In this document: piece by piece, positions 27,845 to 37,298 of the stretch
How positions within the stretch are numbered: the first letter of the stretch is position 1
Layout of the letters: every line of letters begins with the position of its first letter
Source of the DNA: Pseudomonadales bacterium
GTDB taxonomy: Bacteria > Pseudomonadota > Gammaproteobacteria > Pseudomonadales > Azotimanducaceae
DNA: 64,000 bases
NCBI GenBank assembly: GCA_041395945.1
Contig: JAWKZN010000002.1
Location: 124,001 to 188,000 of the forward strand
Direction: 5' to 3'
Notes under the pieces: generated by a model
The model's database searches: none
Seen by the model: only the letters and a program-made list of their open reading frames with translations
Told to the model about the DNA's origin: nothing
Translations under genes and position numbers: made by a program

Positions 27845-29329
27845 ATGGACGCAAAACAATTCAGTGAACTTGCCGCGCAGGGTTTCAACCGCATCCCCAT
27901 TTCGATACGGGTCCTCGCAGACCTGGACACACCCCTTTCCACCTATCTGAAGCTGGCCCGGGGACCCTACTCATACCTGCTCGAATCCGCTCACGGTGGC
28001 GAGAAGTGGGGGCGCTACTCGATCATCGGTCTGCCCTGCCGGACCGTGCTGAAAGTCGTGGGCGAACAGATTACGGTCAGTACCGACGGTGAGGTACTGG
28101 AGGCGGTCAGCGATCCGGACCCCTTGAGTTTCATCGAAGCCTTCCAGGCCCGCTTCAGGGTTCCCGATCTGCCGGAGCTGCCGCGTTTCTTCGGCGGTCT
28201 GGTCGGATATTTCGGCTACGACACGGTCCGCTACGTCGAGCCGCGGCTTAAGGGCAGCGCCCCACCGGACCCCCTCGGGACTCCGGACATTCTGCTCATG
28301 CTCTCTGAGGAAGTGGTCGTCTTCGACAACCTCAAAGGTCACATGCAGCTGATCCGGCTGGTCGATCCCGGTGATCCCGATATCTTTCAACGGACGCTGG
28401 AGCATCTGCAGGAACGAGCACGCAGCCTGTTGCGCGTGGTACCCGAAATCCCCACCACGCCGACCAACCAGCCGGTCGAGGAAAGCGATTTCGTTTCCGA
28501 ATTCGGCGAGAGTGCCTTCCGCGAGGCGGTAGAGAAGATACGCGACTACACCCGGGCGGGAGACGTGATGCAGGTGGTGCTCGCGCAGCGCATGTCGCTG
28601 CCATTCGCATCCGAACCCATCAATCTCTATCGGGCGCTGCGCAGTCTCAATCCTTCTCCCTACATGTATTTCATGGATCTCGACGATTTCCAGATCGTCA
28701 GTTCCTCTCCGGAGATACTGGCCCGGGTCGAAGACGGCGTGATCACCAATCGACCCCTGGCAGGCACCCGCCGCAGGGGCCGCACGCCCGAAGAAGATCT
28801 CGCTCTGGAGAAGGAGCTGCTCGCAGATCCCAAGGAACTCGCCGAACACCTGATGCTCATCGATCTTGGTCGCAACGATGTCGGCAGAGTGGCTGCAACC
28901 GGCTCGGTCGAGGTCACCGAAAAATTCGTAATCGAACGCTACTCACACGTCATGCATATCTCCAGCAACGTGGTAGGCAGGCTCGAACCGGGCCGCACCG
29001 CCATGGACGTGCTGCGCGCCACCCTGCCGGTCGGGACGCTGTCCGGTGCACCGAAGATCCGTGCCATGGAAATCATCGACGAGCTGGAGCCGGTAAAACG
29101 GGGCATCTACGGTGGTGCAGTGGGTTACCTGGCCTGGAACGGCAATATGGACACGGCAATCGCCATCCGTACGGCGGTGATCAAGGACGGCACCCTCTAC
29201 ATCGAAGCCGGTGGTGGCATCGTCGCAGATTCCCAGTCACGGCTCGAATGGAAAGAGAGCATGAACAAGGGGCGCGCCATTTTCACCGCCGCCGCCCTTG
29301 CGGAACGCAGCTTCAGGGATCTGGAGTAG
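27845..29329 (+). CDS. trpE: Anthranilate synthase component I TrpE
   Basis: A 494-residue enzyme that makes anthranilate from chorismate with ammonia from TrpG. The tryptophan feedback motif LLES is at residues 45-48 (YSYLLESAHGG). The C-terminal chorismate-binding domain has REAVEKIRDYTRAGDVMQVV, NPSPYMYFMDL, IVSSSPEILARVEDG, RPLAGTRRRGRTPEEDLALE, LMLIDLGRNDVGRV and GTLSGAPKIRAMEIIDELE. It lies after rpe-gph, while its partner genes trpGDC lie about 21.8 kb downstream. The 3' end overlaps the convergent RND gene by 17 bases. Confidence 0.97.
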   Translation: MDAKQFSELAAQGFNRIPISIRVLADLDTPLSTYLKLARGPYSYLLESAHGGEKWGRYSIIGLPCRTVLKVVGEQITVSTDGEVLEAVSDPDPLSFIEAFQARFRVPDLPELPRFFGGLVGYFGYDTVRYVEPRLKGSAPPDPLGTPDILLMLSEEVVVFDNLKGHMQLIRLVDPGDPDIFQRTLEHLQERARSLLRVVPEIPTTPTNQPVEESDFVSEFGESAFREAVEKIRDYTRAGDVMQVVLAQRMSLPFASEPINLYRALRSLNPSPYMYFMDLDDFQIVSSSPEILARVEDGVITNRPLAGTRRRGRTPEEDLALEKELLADPKELAEHLMLIDLGRNDVGRVAATGSVEVTEKFVIERYSHVMHISSNVVGRLEPGRTAMDVLRATLPVGTLSGAPKIRAMEIIDELEPVKRGIYGGAVGYLAWNGNMDTAIAIRTAVIKDGTLYIEAGGGIVADSQSRLEWKESMNKGRAIFTAAALAERSFRDLE

Positions 29330-31844
29330 GCCGCGCCTGCTCCCGTGCCTGATGCACGTGCAGGGGCCGGGGTCCGGCCAGGCACAGTACCAGCAGCGCC
29401 GGCAGCAGGGTGAGGTTCGCCAGCAGCGCCAGCACCATGGCCAGCGCGACCAGCAAACCAAAAGTAACCGTGGGGACAAAATTCGAGAAAGCCAGCACCG
29501 AGAATCCGATCACGATGGTCAGACTCGTGAAATACATGGCACGTCCGATGGTCGCGTGACTCCAGGCCACCGCTTCACGGGCATCCCCCGTCCGCGCGAA
29601 TTCCTCCTTGAAGCGGTGCAGGTAGTGAATGGCATCGTCCACACCGATGCCCACGGATACCGCAGCGATAGTGATCGTCATCATGTCCAGAGGAATCTGC
29701 GCATAGCCCATGAACGCCAGCACAGTCGCCGCTGCGAGCAGATTCGGTACCAGGCCGAGCAGCGCATACAGCGGAGAACGCAGCAGAATGAGAAACATCA
29801 GGAAGGTGGCGCCAACCACATAGATCAGTGTATTGACCTGCGAATCGAAGAGCTGGGTGAGCATGCTGTTGAAGAGCACCATCATACCGGTGATCTGAAT
29901 CTGCTCCGCTGCAAGATCCAGGACCTGCTCTGCGTGGGCCCTTATGTCAGCGACGAGTTTCGCCCGGTCGAATGCCGGCCCGCTCTCTACTACCCGGGCA
30001 GAAAGCCGCATTCTGCCACTGGCAGGATCCGCATAAGGTTCGATGAGTTCGGCCCGCAGCTCGTCGGGCAGTTCACCCAGCACGGCGGCGATCTCAAAGG
30101 CAGACAGAGGTTCTCCACCGGTGAACTCGAGCGCCAGTGATTCGAGTGTCGCAAGAGACAGGACCTTGCCGACCTCGGGCCGCGTCTGCAGGAAGGTCTG
30201 AAGTCCCGCAACGCGATCGAGTTTGTCTCTCGTGTACCAGTAACGCTGCGGATAGGCGTCTTCCTCCCCGGAATCGAAGTCGTCGAAGTCGTCCATTTCG
30301 CCGTCTGTCAGAGCGTCTTCATCATAAGGGTCGAATGCCACCACCACTTCGAAAGGCACCGTTCCACCCAGGCGGTCATCGATAAAGCGCATGCCCGCAT
30401 TGATCTCGGTGTTCTCATCGAAGTAATCGATGAAGCGGTTGTCCAGCGTCACCTGACTCAATCCGAGTACGCCCACAGCCAGCAGGCCGAGTGCTGCGAA
30501 GAGAATCGCGCCGGGTCGCCAGCGGGCGTTGAAGGAGAGAACCCGGGTGAAGGCCAGTTCCTCGTTAAGCTTCGCGCCTGGTGGCCGGCCCGGGATCAGC
30601 AGCAGGGCTGCCGGAAAAAAGGTGAAAGTCACCAGAAAACCGATAAAGATGCCCAGACACATCATCCAGCCGAAATCCTCCACCGGAACTATGCTGCTGG
30701 CCATCAGCGATCCGAAGGCCGCCATGGTGGTCAGTGTGTTGTAGACACAGGGCGCGAATTTACTGCGCATGGTTTCCACTGCGAGACCGCCAGGGGCAGC
30801 GTCCGGATCATCCCCCTCTTCAGCATCGCGCTGCAGTAGTTCCCGATAGCGAACGATCAGATGGATGTTGAGCGAGATCGTGATGATCGCGAGCAGGGAA
30901 ATGAAGTTACTCGAAATCACCGTCACCGGCCGACCGGCGAAACCGAGGATCCCGACGGTATAAGCAATCGTGATCATGCTGCCGGCGACCGGCAGCAGTA
31001 CCCAGCGCCAGTTGCGGAAAAAGCCGTAAAGAGAGCCGACCAGCAGCACGAATACCAGACCGCCAAAGGTGAACAGATCGTTCTTCACGAACGCGATCAT
31101 GTCCGCGGCGATCATAGGCACGCCCCCGAGGTGCAGCACGCCCCTGTCGGTGAACTCATCCCGAATCCCGCGCACGGAGGCAATGAGCCGGTCTCTCTCC
31201 TCCAGGTACCGGGCTCTGGCCTCGCGACGCTGCTGCTCAACCTCTGCCAGCCGACCGCCTGCCGGGTGCACTCTGCCGGCCTGCAGAGCCTCCTGCTCAG
31301 CTTCCAGCGCGGCCAGCCTGCGGTCCTGATCGAGACTGATGCGCAGCGCGCTCGAGCGCCCATCCGTCGTGATCAGCAGCTCCCGGAACAATGGACTGGC
31401 TGTCAGTTCTGCCGCGGCCAGATCCAGATCCACATCGGCAGAGCGCAGTGTCCGGAAGCCTGCCGCCAGCTCCGTCAGCGGCACGGGTGGACTTTTCAGC
31501 AGTGGCGCATCGAGGATGGAAAATACATCGCGCACCCCCGGCACCGCCGCGAGGCGGGCGGCCAGCATATCCAGCGTAGCCAGATTGTCCGGGTCGAAAA
31601 TATCGCCCTCATGGGGGGTGAAAGTCAGGAGGAGAAAATCATCGCCACCGAAAGTGGCGCTCACTTCCAGATAGGTGGCAAGGTCGGGATCCCCCTCAAC
31701 GACCAGGGTGTCGGAGGACGCATCGAAGCTGAAGCCACTGCCATAAAAGACCGCGACCGTGAGCAGTCCGGCCATAACTGCGAGCAACGAGCGGGGATAG
31801 TCGAGCAGCCGGACATAAGCGGCGACGATCTGTTCCTGGAGCAT
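29313..31844 (-). CDS. RND-superfamily (MMPL-type) exporter
   Basis: An 843-residue membrane protein of the COG1033-type RND exporters. Membrane segment 1 is near residues 18-36. A large periplasmic loop (~40-240) begins FDASSDTLVVEGDPDLATYL. A helix cluster covers ~255-460, including FGGLVFVLLVGSLYGFFRN and ISLLAIITISLNIHLIVRYR. A second loop has VPFEVVVAFDPYDEDALTD and DDFDDFDSGEEDAYPQRYW. A second helix cluster follows, with TITIAAVSVGIGVDDAIHYL. No membrane-fusion or outer-membrane partner is adjacent, so a lipid or lipid-precursor export role is only a guess. It is divergent from pncC. Confidence 0.85.
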   Translation of the reverse strand: MLQEQIVAAYVRLLDYPRSLLAVMAGLLTVAVFYGSGFSFDASSDTLVVEGDPDLATYLEVSATFGGDDFLLLTFTPHEGDIFDPDNLATLDMLAARLAAVPGVRDVFSILDAPLLKSPPVPLTELAAGFRTLRSADVDLDLAAAELTASPLFRELLITTDGRSSALRISLDQDRRLAALEAEQEALQAGRVHPAGGRLAEVEQQRREARARYLEERDRLIASVRGIRDEFTDRGVLHLGGVPMIAADMIAFVKNDLFTFGGLVFVLLVGSLYGFFRNWRWVLLPVAGSMITIAYTVGILGFAGRPVTVISSNFISLLAIITISLNIHLIVRYRELLQRDAEEGDDPDAAPGGLAVETMRSKFAPCVYNTLTTMAAFGSLMASSIVPVEDFGWMMCLGIFIGFLVTFTFFPAALLLIPGRPPGAKLNEELAFTRVLSFNARWRPGAILFAALGLLAVGVLGLSQVTLDNRFIDYFDENTEINAGMRFIDDRLGGTVPFEVVVAFDPYDEDALTDGEMDDFDDFDSGEEDAYPQRYWYTRDKLDRVAGLQTFLQTRPEVGKVLSLATLESLALEFTGGEPLSAFEIAAVLGELPDELRAELIEPYADPASGRMRLSARVVESGPAFDRAKLVADIRAHAEQVLDLAAEQIQITGMMVLFNSMLTQLFDSQVNTLIYVVGATFLMFLILLRSPLYALLGLVPNLLAAATVLAFMGYAQIPLDMMTITIAAVSVGIGVDDAIHYLHRFKEEFARTGDAREAVAWSHATIGRAMYFTSLTIVIGFSVLAFSNFVPTVTFGLLVALAMVLALLANLTLLPALLVLCLAGPRPLHVHQAREQARPTPDP

Positions 31845-31905
31845 GAGAGACGTACACTGGTGATTGAGGCTATTGTTGGCAGCCGCCCGGAATTTCGCAA
31901 TCTTT

Positions 31906-32460
31906 ATGACGGATCAGCCAAACGCAACGACGTCGGCCCTCCCCGCGCAGGAGCGCGCAGTCGCCACGCTGGCGGCAGAAGTCGCTGCGCGACTGCGGGA
32001 CAGAAACTGGCGACTCATTGCCGCCGAATCCTGCACCGGTGGTCTGCTGGCGGCGGCGTTGACCGCGTTGCCCGGTTCTTCGAACTGGTTCGAAGGCAGC
32101 TTCGTCACCTACCGCCTCTCGGCCAAGGAGCAGATGCTGGGCGTATCGACGCAGATGCTGCAGCGCCATGGTGCGGTCAGTGAGCCGGTTGCCCGGGCCA
32201 TGGCGGAGGGCGCCCTGCACAACAGCAGCGCGGACATCAGTGTCTCCATCACCGGCATTGCCGGACCGGAAGGCGGCGACGTTCGCCTGCCGGTCGGCAC
32301 CGTCTGGTTCGGCTGGGGCCTGCGGCTACCCGAGATTCAATGCGCCCAGACCGCCACCCACCGTCTGCCGGGTGATCGCCAGCAGATCAGGCTGGCGGCG
32401 GTGGCGGTTGCGCTGCGTGGCATTCTTGAACTGACCTCGCCCGCTCAGGGTGCCCGCTAG
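31906..32460 (+). CDS. pncC: Nicotinamide-nucleotide amidohydrolase (CinA C-terminal domain, PncC)
   Basis: A 184-residue stand-alone CinA C-terminal domain, which deamidates nicotinamide mononucleotide in NAD recycling. The core motif is RLIAAESCTGGLLAAALTAL, followed by GSSNWFEGSFVTYRLSAKEQ, HGAVSEPVARAMAEGAL and SITGIAGPEGGD with LPVGTVWFGWG. The chosen start is the ATG at 31906 (MTDQPNATTSA); an earlier in-frame ATG at 31864 gives 14 more residues. The gene is 61 bases from the divergent RND exporter and is followed by the repeat region. Confidence 0.9.
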   Translation: MTDQPNATTSALPAQERAVATLAAEVAARLRDRNWRLIAAESCTGGLLAAALTALPGSSNWFEGSFVTYRLSAKEQMLGVSTQMLQRHGAVSEPVARAMAEGALHNSSADISVSITGIAGPEGGDVRLPVGTVWFGWGLRLPEIQCAQTATHRLPGDRQQIRLAAVAVALRGILELTSPAQGAR

Positions 32461-32479
32461 AGTCCAGGCTTCCTGAATT

Positions 32480-32568
32480 GAGGACCTGGAGGGGCGGTGT
32501 TGTACATGCGGGGGTGGATCGGGGTATGGCGGACCTCGCTCCGGCGCTCCGCGCTGCCCGCATGAGGC
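32480..32568. repeat. Partial copy of the palindromic repeat, tandem with copy B (copy C)
   Basis: These 89 bases align to 32569-32657 at an exact offset of 89. They share the flank aggac(c/t)tggag, the left arm atgcgggggtggatcg, and the first 26 bases of the core (32536-32561). The copy ends inside the core and has no right arm, so it looks like a tandem duplication of the left half of the neighbouring element. Confidence 0.8.
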
Positions 32569-32761
32569 GAGGACTTGGAGGGAGGAGGATCCACATGCGG
32601 GGGTGGATCGAGGTATGACGGACCTCGCTCCGGCGCTCCGTGCTGCCCGCCTCAACCGGCTTGCCCCGAGGCGGGTCAATCCGGCGTCGTTGGCGTCGCT
32701 ACACGGTCCGTCATACCTCGATCCACCCCCGCATCTGCAGCGCGCTTCCAAGTCCGCCTCA
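32563..32761. repeat. Palindromic repeat with conserved 80-bp core (copy B)
   Basis: The inner arms 32595-32624 and 32705-32734 are perfect 30-base inverted repeats. Outer arms 32563-32580 and 32745-32761 are also inverted repeats (TGAGGCG..GACTTGGA) with a 2-base gap. The core 32625-32704 matches 26151-26230 at 71/80 positions. Inside the core, CCCGCCTC and GAGGCGGG form a further inverted repeat. The arms differ from those of copy A except next to the core. With copy C this fills most of the 512-base gap between pncC and hsp20; 32762-32972 shows nothing else. Confidence 0.85.
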
Positions 32762-32972
32762 AGAAGTGTGGTCTTGTGTTTCGAGCCGTCCGCAGTCCGT
32801 CAGGTGGTTGTGAAGTAGCAATACACTGCATGCGTGCGCTCCGGCCATAGGAGTCACCAGCCGAGAGGGTCATCTTCCGACAACACCAAGAGAGATGCCG
32901 GGAGAGGAACGGTCACGAACACCGGCAGGCGGTTGCACGAGTCCGCAACCGCGCTTCGGTGACGGATGCAGA

Positions 32973-33458
32973 TCAACTTCCCGACAGCACCTTGATCTTC
33001 CGCGCCCGTGGCAGCGACGCCCGGGGTACCTTCACCTTCAGCACACCCCGTTTGTAGGTGGCCTGTGCACCCTCCCCGGCCACCTCGCCAGGCAGCGGAA
33101 TGACCCGCCGGAATTCTCCGAAAGCCCGCTCGGTGATCCGCAGGGATCCTTCCTTGCGCTCAGCTTCGTAGCGTTTCGAACCACTCACCATGAGCTGGCC
33201 GTCCGCTACGGTGACATCGATGTCTTCCTTGTCCAGGCCGGGGACTTCGAGTTCCACCAGCACATGATCGGCGTGTTCCGAGACATCAACTGCCAGCACG
33301 CCCCAGCGCAGGTCCCGGCGGTCAACTTCCTGCCGGTTCTCCCGCGCCGGAGAGAAGTAGGTCAGCGCATTTGCTGCTCGACCGCTGATGGCCCGCCATC
33401 CCTCTGCCAGCCAGCGCCATGTCTGACCGGCGTCTTCCTTGAGACGATCGAAGTTCAT
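32973..33458 (-). CDS. Hsp20 family small heat-shock protein (distal gene)
   Basis: A 161-residue protein with an alpha-crystallin domain at about 50-150. Domain motifs are HVLVELEVPGLDKEDIDVTV, LMVSGSKRYEAE, SLRITERAFGEFRRVIPLPG, and the conserved GVL element in YKRGVLKVKVPRAS. The N-terminus is Trp-rich (QTWRWLAEGWRAISGRA). It lies 9 bases downstream of a second hsp20 gene and is probably co-transcribed. Such proteins hold unfolding clients for refolding. Confidence 0.92.
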   Translation of the reverse strand: MNFDRLKEDAGQTWRWLAEGWRAISGRAANALTYFSPARENRQEVDRRDLRWGVLAVDVSEHADHVLVELEVPGLDKEDIDVTVADGQLMVSGSKRYEAERKEGSLRITERAFGEFRRVIPLPGEVAGEGAQATYKRGVLKVKVPRASLPRARKIKVLSGS

Positions 33459-33467
33459 AATGCCTCC

Positions 33468-33890
33468 TCAGCTTACGGGTACCTTGCGCACCGACGATGC
33501 GGAGCCCTTGGGTACTTCGATGTTCAGCACACCGTCCCTGACCTCGGCTTTCAGATTTTCCGCCTGGGCTGTGGTGGGTACTCTGAACTGCCGGACAAAG
33601 CTGCCCTGACGCCGTTCGGTGCGGACATAACCCTTGTCTTCGGTGCGCTTTTCTTCATTGCGCGAGCCCCGGATGCTGAGCACACCGTCGTGCAGTTCCA
33701 CATCCAGATCTTCCGGCTTGAGACCGGGCACATCCATGAGGAAGCGGTAGGCGCTGTCGGTTTCCTTGATATCCACGGCAGGCAGCCACTCGCTGCGGCC
33801 GGTTGCCGGGAAAAGGGGCTCCCGTTCAAACAGATCACCAAAGCGGCTGAAGATATCGAAGGGGTCGTTGCGGCGAATGAGATCGTTCAT
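33468..33890 (-). CDS. Hsp20 family small heat-shock protein (proximal gene)
   Basis: A 140-residue small heat-shock protein starting MNDLIRRNDPFDIFSRFGDL, with the alpha-crystallin domain from WLPAVDIKETDSAYRFLMDV. Later motifs are GLKPEDLDVELHDGVLSIRG, SFVRQFRVPTTAQAENLKA and VRDGVLNIEVPKG. The ATG at 33888-33890 is preferred because AGGAG lies 12 bases upstream and the N-terminus matches the family. A sigma-32-like promoter is 76-103 bases upstream. It heads the two-gene hsp20 unit. Confidence 0.93.
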   Translation of the reverse strand: MNDLIRRNDPFDIFSRFGDLFEREPLFPATGRSEWLPAVDIKETDSAYRFLMDVPGLKPEDLDVELHDGVLSIRGSRNEEKRTEDKGYVRTERRQGSFVRQFRVPTTAQAENLKAEVRDGVLNIEVPKGSASSVRKVPVS

Positions 33891-33965
33891 TTTCGCGTTT
33901 CTCCTGATTAAACGGATCAACCTGGTTTACTTGTTACCGTGCGGATTCACTCCGCGCTTGAACCC

Positions 33966-33993
33966 TTTATTGGGCGCGGCGACAATTTTTCAA
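33966..33993 (-). promoter_or_regulatory. Sigma-32-like heat-shock promoter for the hsp20 pair
   Basis: On the minus strand TTGAAA (33988-33993) is followed after 13 bases by CCCAATAA (33967-33974). This is close to the heat-shock consensus TTGAAA - spacer 11 to 16 - CCCCAT. It lies 76-103 bases upstream of the proximal hsp20 start and points at it. No ROSE-type thermometer was evident in the short leader. Confidence 0.55.
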
Positions 33994-34068
33994 CTGCCGC
34001 CGACTAGGTAGTTTCCACGCTCACTATCACGTATGTTCTCCCTCCTCGGGGACAGGGAATTCACATCC

Positions 34069-34908
34069 ATGCGGTTGATCGGCACAGGGTTCTGTCTGGC
34101 CACCGGTCTGTTACTGGCCGGTGTCCCGACGCTGGCAGACCAGACCGGCAACGCGAATCCGGAAATCCCTGCATCACCTCTTGCCACGCTCACCGCAGCA
34201 GACCTGGCCGATGGCAGGCGCTTGTTCACCGTCCACTGCGCGCGCTGCCATGGCATGCTCGGAGATGGCGGTGAAGGTCCCAGCCTGAAACGGCCGCGTC
34301 TGACCCACGCAGCGGACGACCAGGCCCTGTTCGATGTGATCAACGAAGGGATCCGGGGTACCGGAATGCCGGGTACCTTCGGTCCCAATGACGAGGAACT
34401 GTGGCGCATCGCCGGCCATGTCAGATCGCTGGGCCAGCTTCCGGCGGAAGTCATGCCCGGCGATCCCGAGCGGGGCGGCGACCTCTACAACCAGCGCGGT
34501 GCCTGCGCGACCTGCCACATCCTCGACGGCCGGGGCCGCGGTGTCGGCCCGGAGCTCTCCGATGTCGGCCTGCGACGCAACGTGGAGTATCTGCGGCGTT
34601 CACTGACTGATCCTGACGCGGACTCTCCCATGCTCTCGGGCTGGCAGACCGGCAGGATCAATGCGTTTCTCACCGTCAGAGTCGTCGCCGCCGATGGCGA
34701 GTTTGAAGGCCTGCGGGTGAATGAAGACGAATTCTCGATTCAGCTGCGCGACCTGTCCGGCAATATCCGCTCCTTCGATAAACGCGAACTGCTGAACTTC
34801 GAAAAAGCTTTCGGCCACAGCCTCATGCCCGGCTACGAGGCGAACTTCACCGCAAGCGAAATCGACGACCTGGTTTCTTACCTCATGACGCTCACCGGAG
34901 AATCCTGA
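34069..34908 (+). CDS. Di-heme c-type cytochrome, partner of a PQQ dehydrogenase
   Basis: A 279-residue exported cytochrome with two CxxCH sites: CARCHGMLGDGGEG in the N-terminal half and CATCHILDGRGRGVGPEL in the second. The signal peptide runs MRLIGTGFCLATGLLLAG to about PTLADQ. The start is placed at 34069, where AGGGA lies upstream; a longer frame starts at 34033. The C-terminus (MPGYEANFTASEIDDLVSYL) fits the family that docks to PQQ alcohol dehydrogenases or carries heme-linked electron transfer. Its stop overlaps the start of the next gene by one base. Confidence 0.88.
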   Translation: MRLIGTGFCLATGLLLAGVPTLADQTGNANPEIPASPLATLTAADLADGRRLFTVHCARCHGMLGDGGEGPSLKRPRLTHAADDQALFDVINEGIRGTGMPGTFGPNDEELWRIAGHVRSLGQLPAEVMPGDPERGGDLYNQRGACATCHILDGRGRGVGPELSDVGLRRNVEYLRRSLTDPDADSPMLSGWQTGRINAFLTVRVVAADGEFEGLRVNEDEFSIQLRDLSGNIRSFDKRELLNFEKAFGHSLMPGYEANFTASEIDDLVSYLMTLTGES

Positions 34909-36522
34909 TGCCCCGGACCGGCCTGCGCTTTCCTGCTGCTGCACTACTGGCGCTTACACTGCTGTCCACGCCCGTCAGTGCGCGCGCACCTTATGAGCGA
35001 CTGCTCGCTGATGAAAACAATGGTGCGGACTGGCTGTCCTACTCCGGCGGGTACCGGTCCGAACGTTTCTCACCCCTCACCGAGATCAACCCGGCGAGCG
35101 TGCAGAGACTCAAGGGCCTATCAGATGCAGCCGACGGACATCGAAGGCGCCGGACTGCAGGAGACCACACCCCTGGTGGTGGACGGCATCATGTACCTCA
35201 CCGAATCACCGAGCAGTGTGAGTGCGCTGGATGCCCGCACCGGCCGTCTGCTCTGGCACTGGTCCCCGGAACTTGCCGAAGACGTGCTGCACATCGGCTT
35301 CCCCAAGGTGAACCGCGGGGTTGCCATCCTCGATGACACCCTCTATGTGGGCACCCTGGATGCCCGTCTGTTTGCCCTGGATGCGGGTACCGGCGCCGTG
35401 CGCTGGGAGACCCGGGTCGCGGACAATGCGGTGGGCTTTTCCCTCACGCTTGCGCCGCTGGCCCTGGACGGCCTCATCATCGTCGGTATGAGCGGGGCCG
35501 AGGCCGGCGTGCGGGCGCACATAGACGCATACGATGCGAAGACCGGTACCCGGGTCTGGCGCACCTATACCGTGCCGGCACCCGGCGAGCCCGGCAGCGA
35601 GACCTGGGGCGGCGACAGCTGGCAGACGGGTGGAGGCTCGACCTGGCTGACCGGCTCCTTCGATCCGGAGCTGAATCTGCTTTACTGGACCACCGGAAAT
35701 CCGGCACCGGACTGGAACGGCGATCTGCGACCGGGCGACAACCTCTATACCTGCTCACTGCTGGCACTCGATCCCGCCACCGGCGCCATCCGCTGGCATT
35801 TTCAGTACACGCCCCACGACGTGCACGACTGGGACGCCAATCAGATTCCCATTCTGATCGATGCGGAATTCGCCGGTACCCCGCGCAAACTCGTGGCCCT
35901 GGCCAATCGCAACGCCTTCTACTACCTCCTCGATCGGAGCACCGGCGAGTATCTGCTGAGCAAGGCTTACTCGAAGCAGACCTGGGCGGCCGGCATCGAT
36001 GGCACCGGGCGTCCCATCGTGCTGCCCGACACTGCCCCGACAGAAGAAGGCAATCTGGTGTGGCCGAGTCTGCAGGGTGCCACCAACTGGTTCTCACCTT
36101 CCTACAATCCCGACACCGGACAGTTCTTCGTCGCCAACCGTCGCATGGGCGCCGTTTACTTCAAGGCGGATGCGGAATACGAACCGGGTACGCCGTTCAT
36201 GGGCGGCGGCGAGCAGTCCCTGTCCGGCGACGATGCCTCTGGTGCGGTCCTGGCCCTGGATGCACTGAGCGGCGAGCAGCAGTGGGAATTTCCCCTGCAG
36301 TCACCGCCCTGGTCGGGGGTGATGGCTACCGCAGGGGGTCTGGTATTTGGTGCCAGCAACGAAGGCAACTTCTTCGCACTGGATGCCCGCAGCGGCCTGG
36401 CCCTGTGGAACTTCAATACCGGCGCCCACATCCGCACCAATCCGATGGGTTTCGCCATAGACGGACATCAGCGGGTGGCGATCACCGGTGGTCGGACCCT
36501 GTTCGTGTTCGGTCTGGAGTGA
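34908..36522 (+). pseudogene. PQQ-dependent dehydrogenase (quinoprotein), frameshifted near residue 70
   Basis: A signal peptide and propeller start read in one frame from the ATG at 34908 (ARAPYERLLADENNGADWLS, then FSPLTEINPASVQRLK ending 35114). The remaining propeller is in another frame from about 35119 (YQMQPTDIEGAGLQETTPLV) to the stop at 36522. The usual Val-Trp residues between QRLK and YQ are missing, so a few codons plus a frame-changing deletion are implied. The rest is intact, with propeller repeats such as GTLDARLFALDAGTGAVRWE and VLALDALSGEQQWEFPLQ. PQQ dehydrogenases oxidise alcohols or sugars in the periplasm. It could be a true pseudogene or an assembly error. Confidence 0.85.
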
Positions 36523-36596
36523 ATCTGATCAGCCGCCTGCGATTGATTTCCGGATAGCCAGTGTCTCACCAGTACTCTGCTACCTGGATTCTGGCA

Positions 36597-37298
36597 ATGA
36601 GCGAACTGGAATACCTGCCGGCAAGCGTGGATGTTTATACGCCAACCCGCGCTGCCCGCTATGACACGGATCATCACCGTTCCCTGCGCGCCCGGCTGAC
36701 CAGTCGACGCGAACAGGGGAACCTGTTGAAAGCCCTGCAGTTTGCAGGCCTGCAGCTCGCGGCTCCACTGGACAGCGCCCTCGACCTGCCCTGTGGTACC
36801 GGGCGCTTCTGGAAGCCCATTCAGGCTGCTGGAATCGGGAAACTCATCGCCGGCGACATCAGTACCGGCATGCTGGGTGTCGCGGCGGAAAATCGGCGCT
36901 CTGCAGACCTGCCGGCCCAGCTGCTCAAACTTTCCGCCTTCGCTATCGCACTGCCGGACGACAGCGTCGATGTCGCGATCTGCATGCGCTTCTATCATCA
37001 CCTCTCCCGGGCAGAGGACCGCCTGCGGCTTCTGGCCGAACTCAAACGCGTCGCGCGGCGCTACATCGCGATCTCATTATGGGTGGATGGCAACTTCCGC
37101 AGCTGGAAGGCGGGCGATCGCTTTGCCGCCACGGATGAAGCCGGTTACGGCAAGCGTATCTGCAGGCCCCGTGCAGAAGTCGAAGCGGAATTCAGCCAGG
37201 CCGGGCTGAAAATCCGCCGCCATTACGATGTCTGGCCGCACCTCGACATGTGGCGCCTCTACCTGCTTGAATTGCCGGATGCCCCATCCTCGTCCTGA
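36597..37298 (+). CDS. Class I SAM-dependent methyltransferase
   Basis: A 233-residue methyltransferase with SAM motif I ALDLPCGTGRFWKPIQAAG and acidic motif II IAGDISTGMLGVAA. The catalytic-region stretch is DSVDVAICMRFYHHLSRAED. The ATG at 36597 is preferred; a GTG at 36561 gives a longer frame. Its substrate is unknown. The 3' end overlaps the next gene by 20 bases, a kinase of the InaA/Kdo type, so a cell-surface role is conceivable but unproven. Confidence 0.8.
   Translation: MSELEYLPASVDVYTPTRAARYDTDHHRSLRARLTSRREQGNLLKALQFAGLQLAAPLDSALDLPCGTGRFWKPIQAAGIGKLIAGDISTGMLGVAAENRRSADLPAQLLKLSAFAIALPDDSVDVAICMRFYHHLSRAEDRLRLLAELKRVARRYIAISLWVDGNFRSWKAGDRFAATDEAGYGKRICRPRAEVEAEFSQAGLKIRRHYDVWPHLDMWRLYLLELPDAPSSS

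Noticed and set aside
32480..32761. CRISPR array
   Set aside because: One full and one partial palindromic unit with no regular spacers or cas genes.
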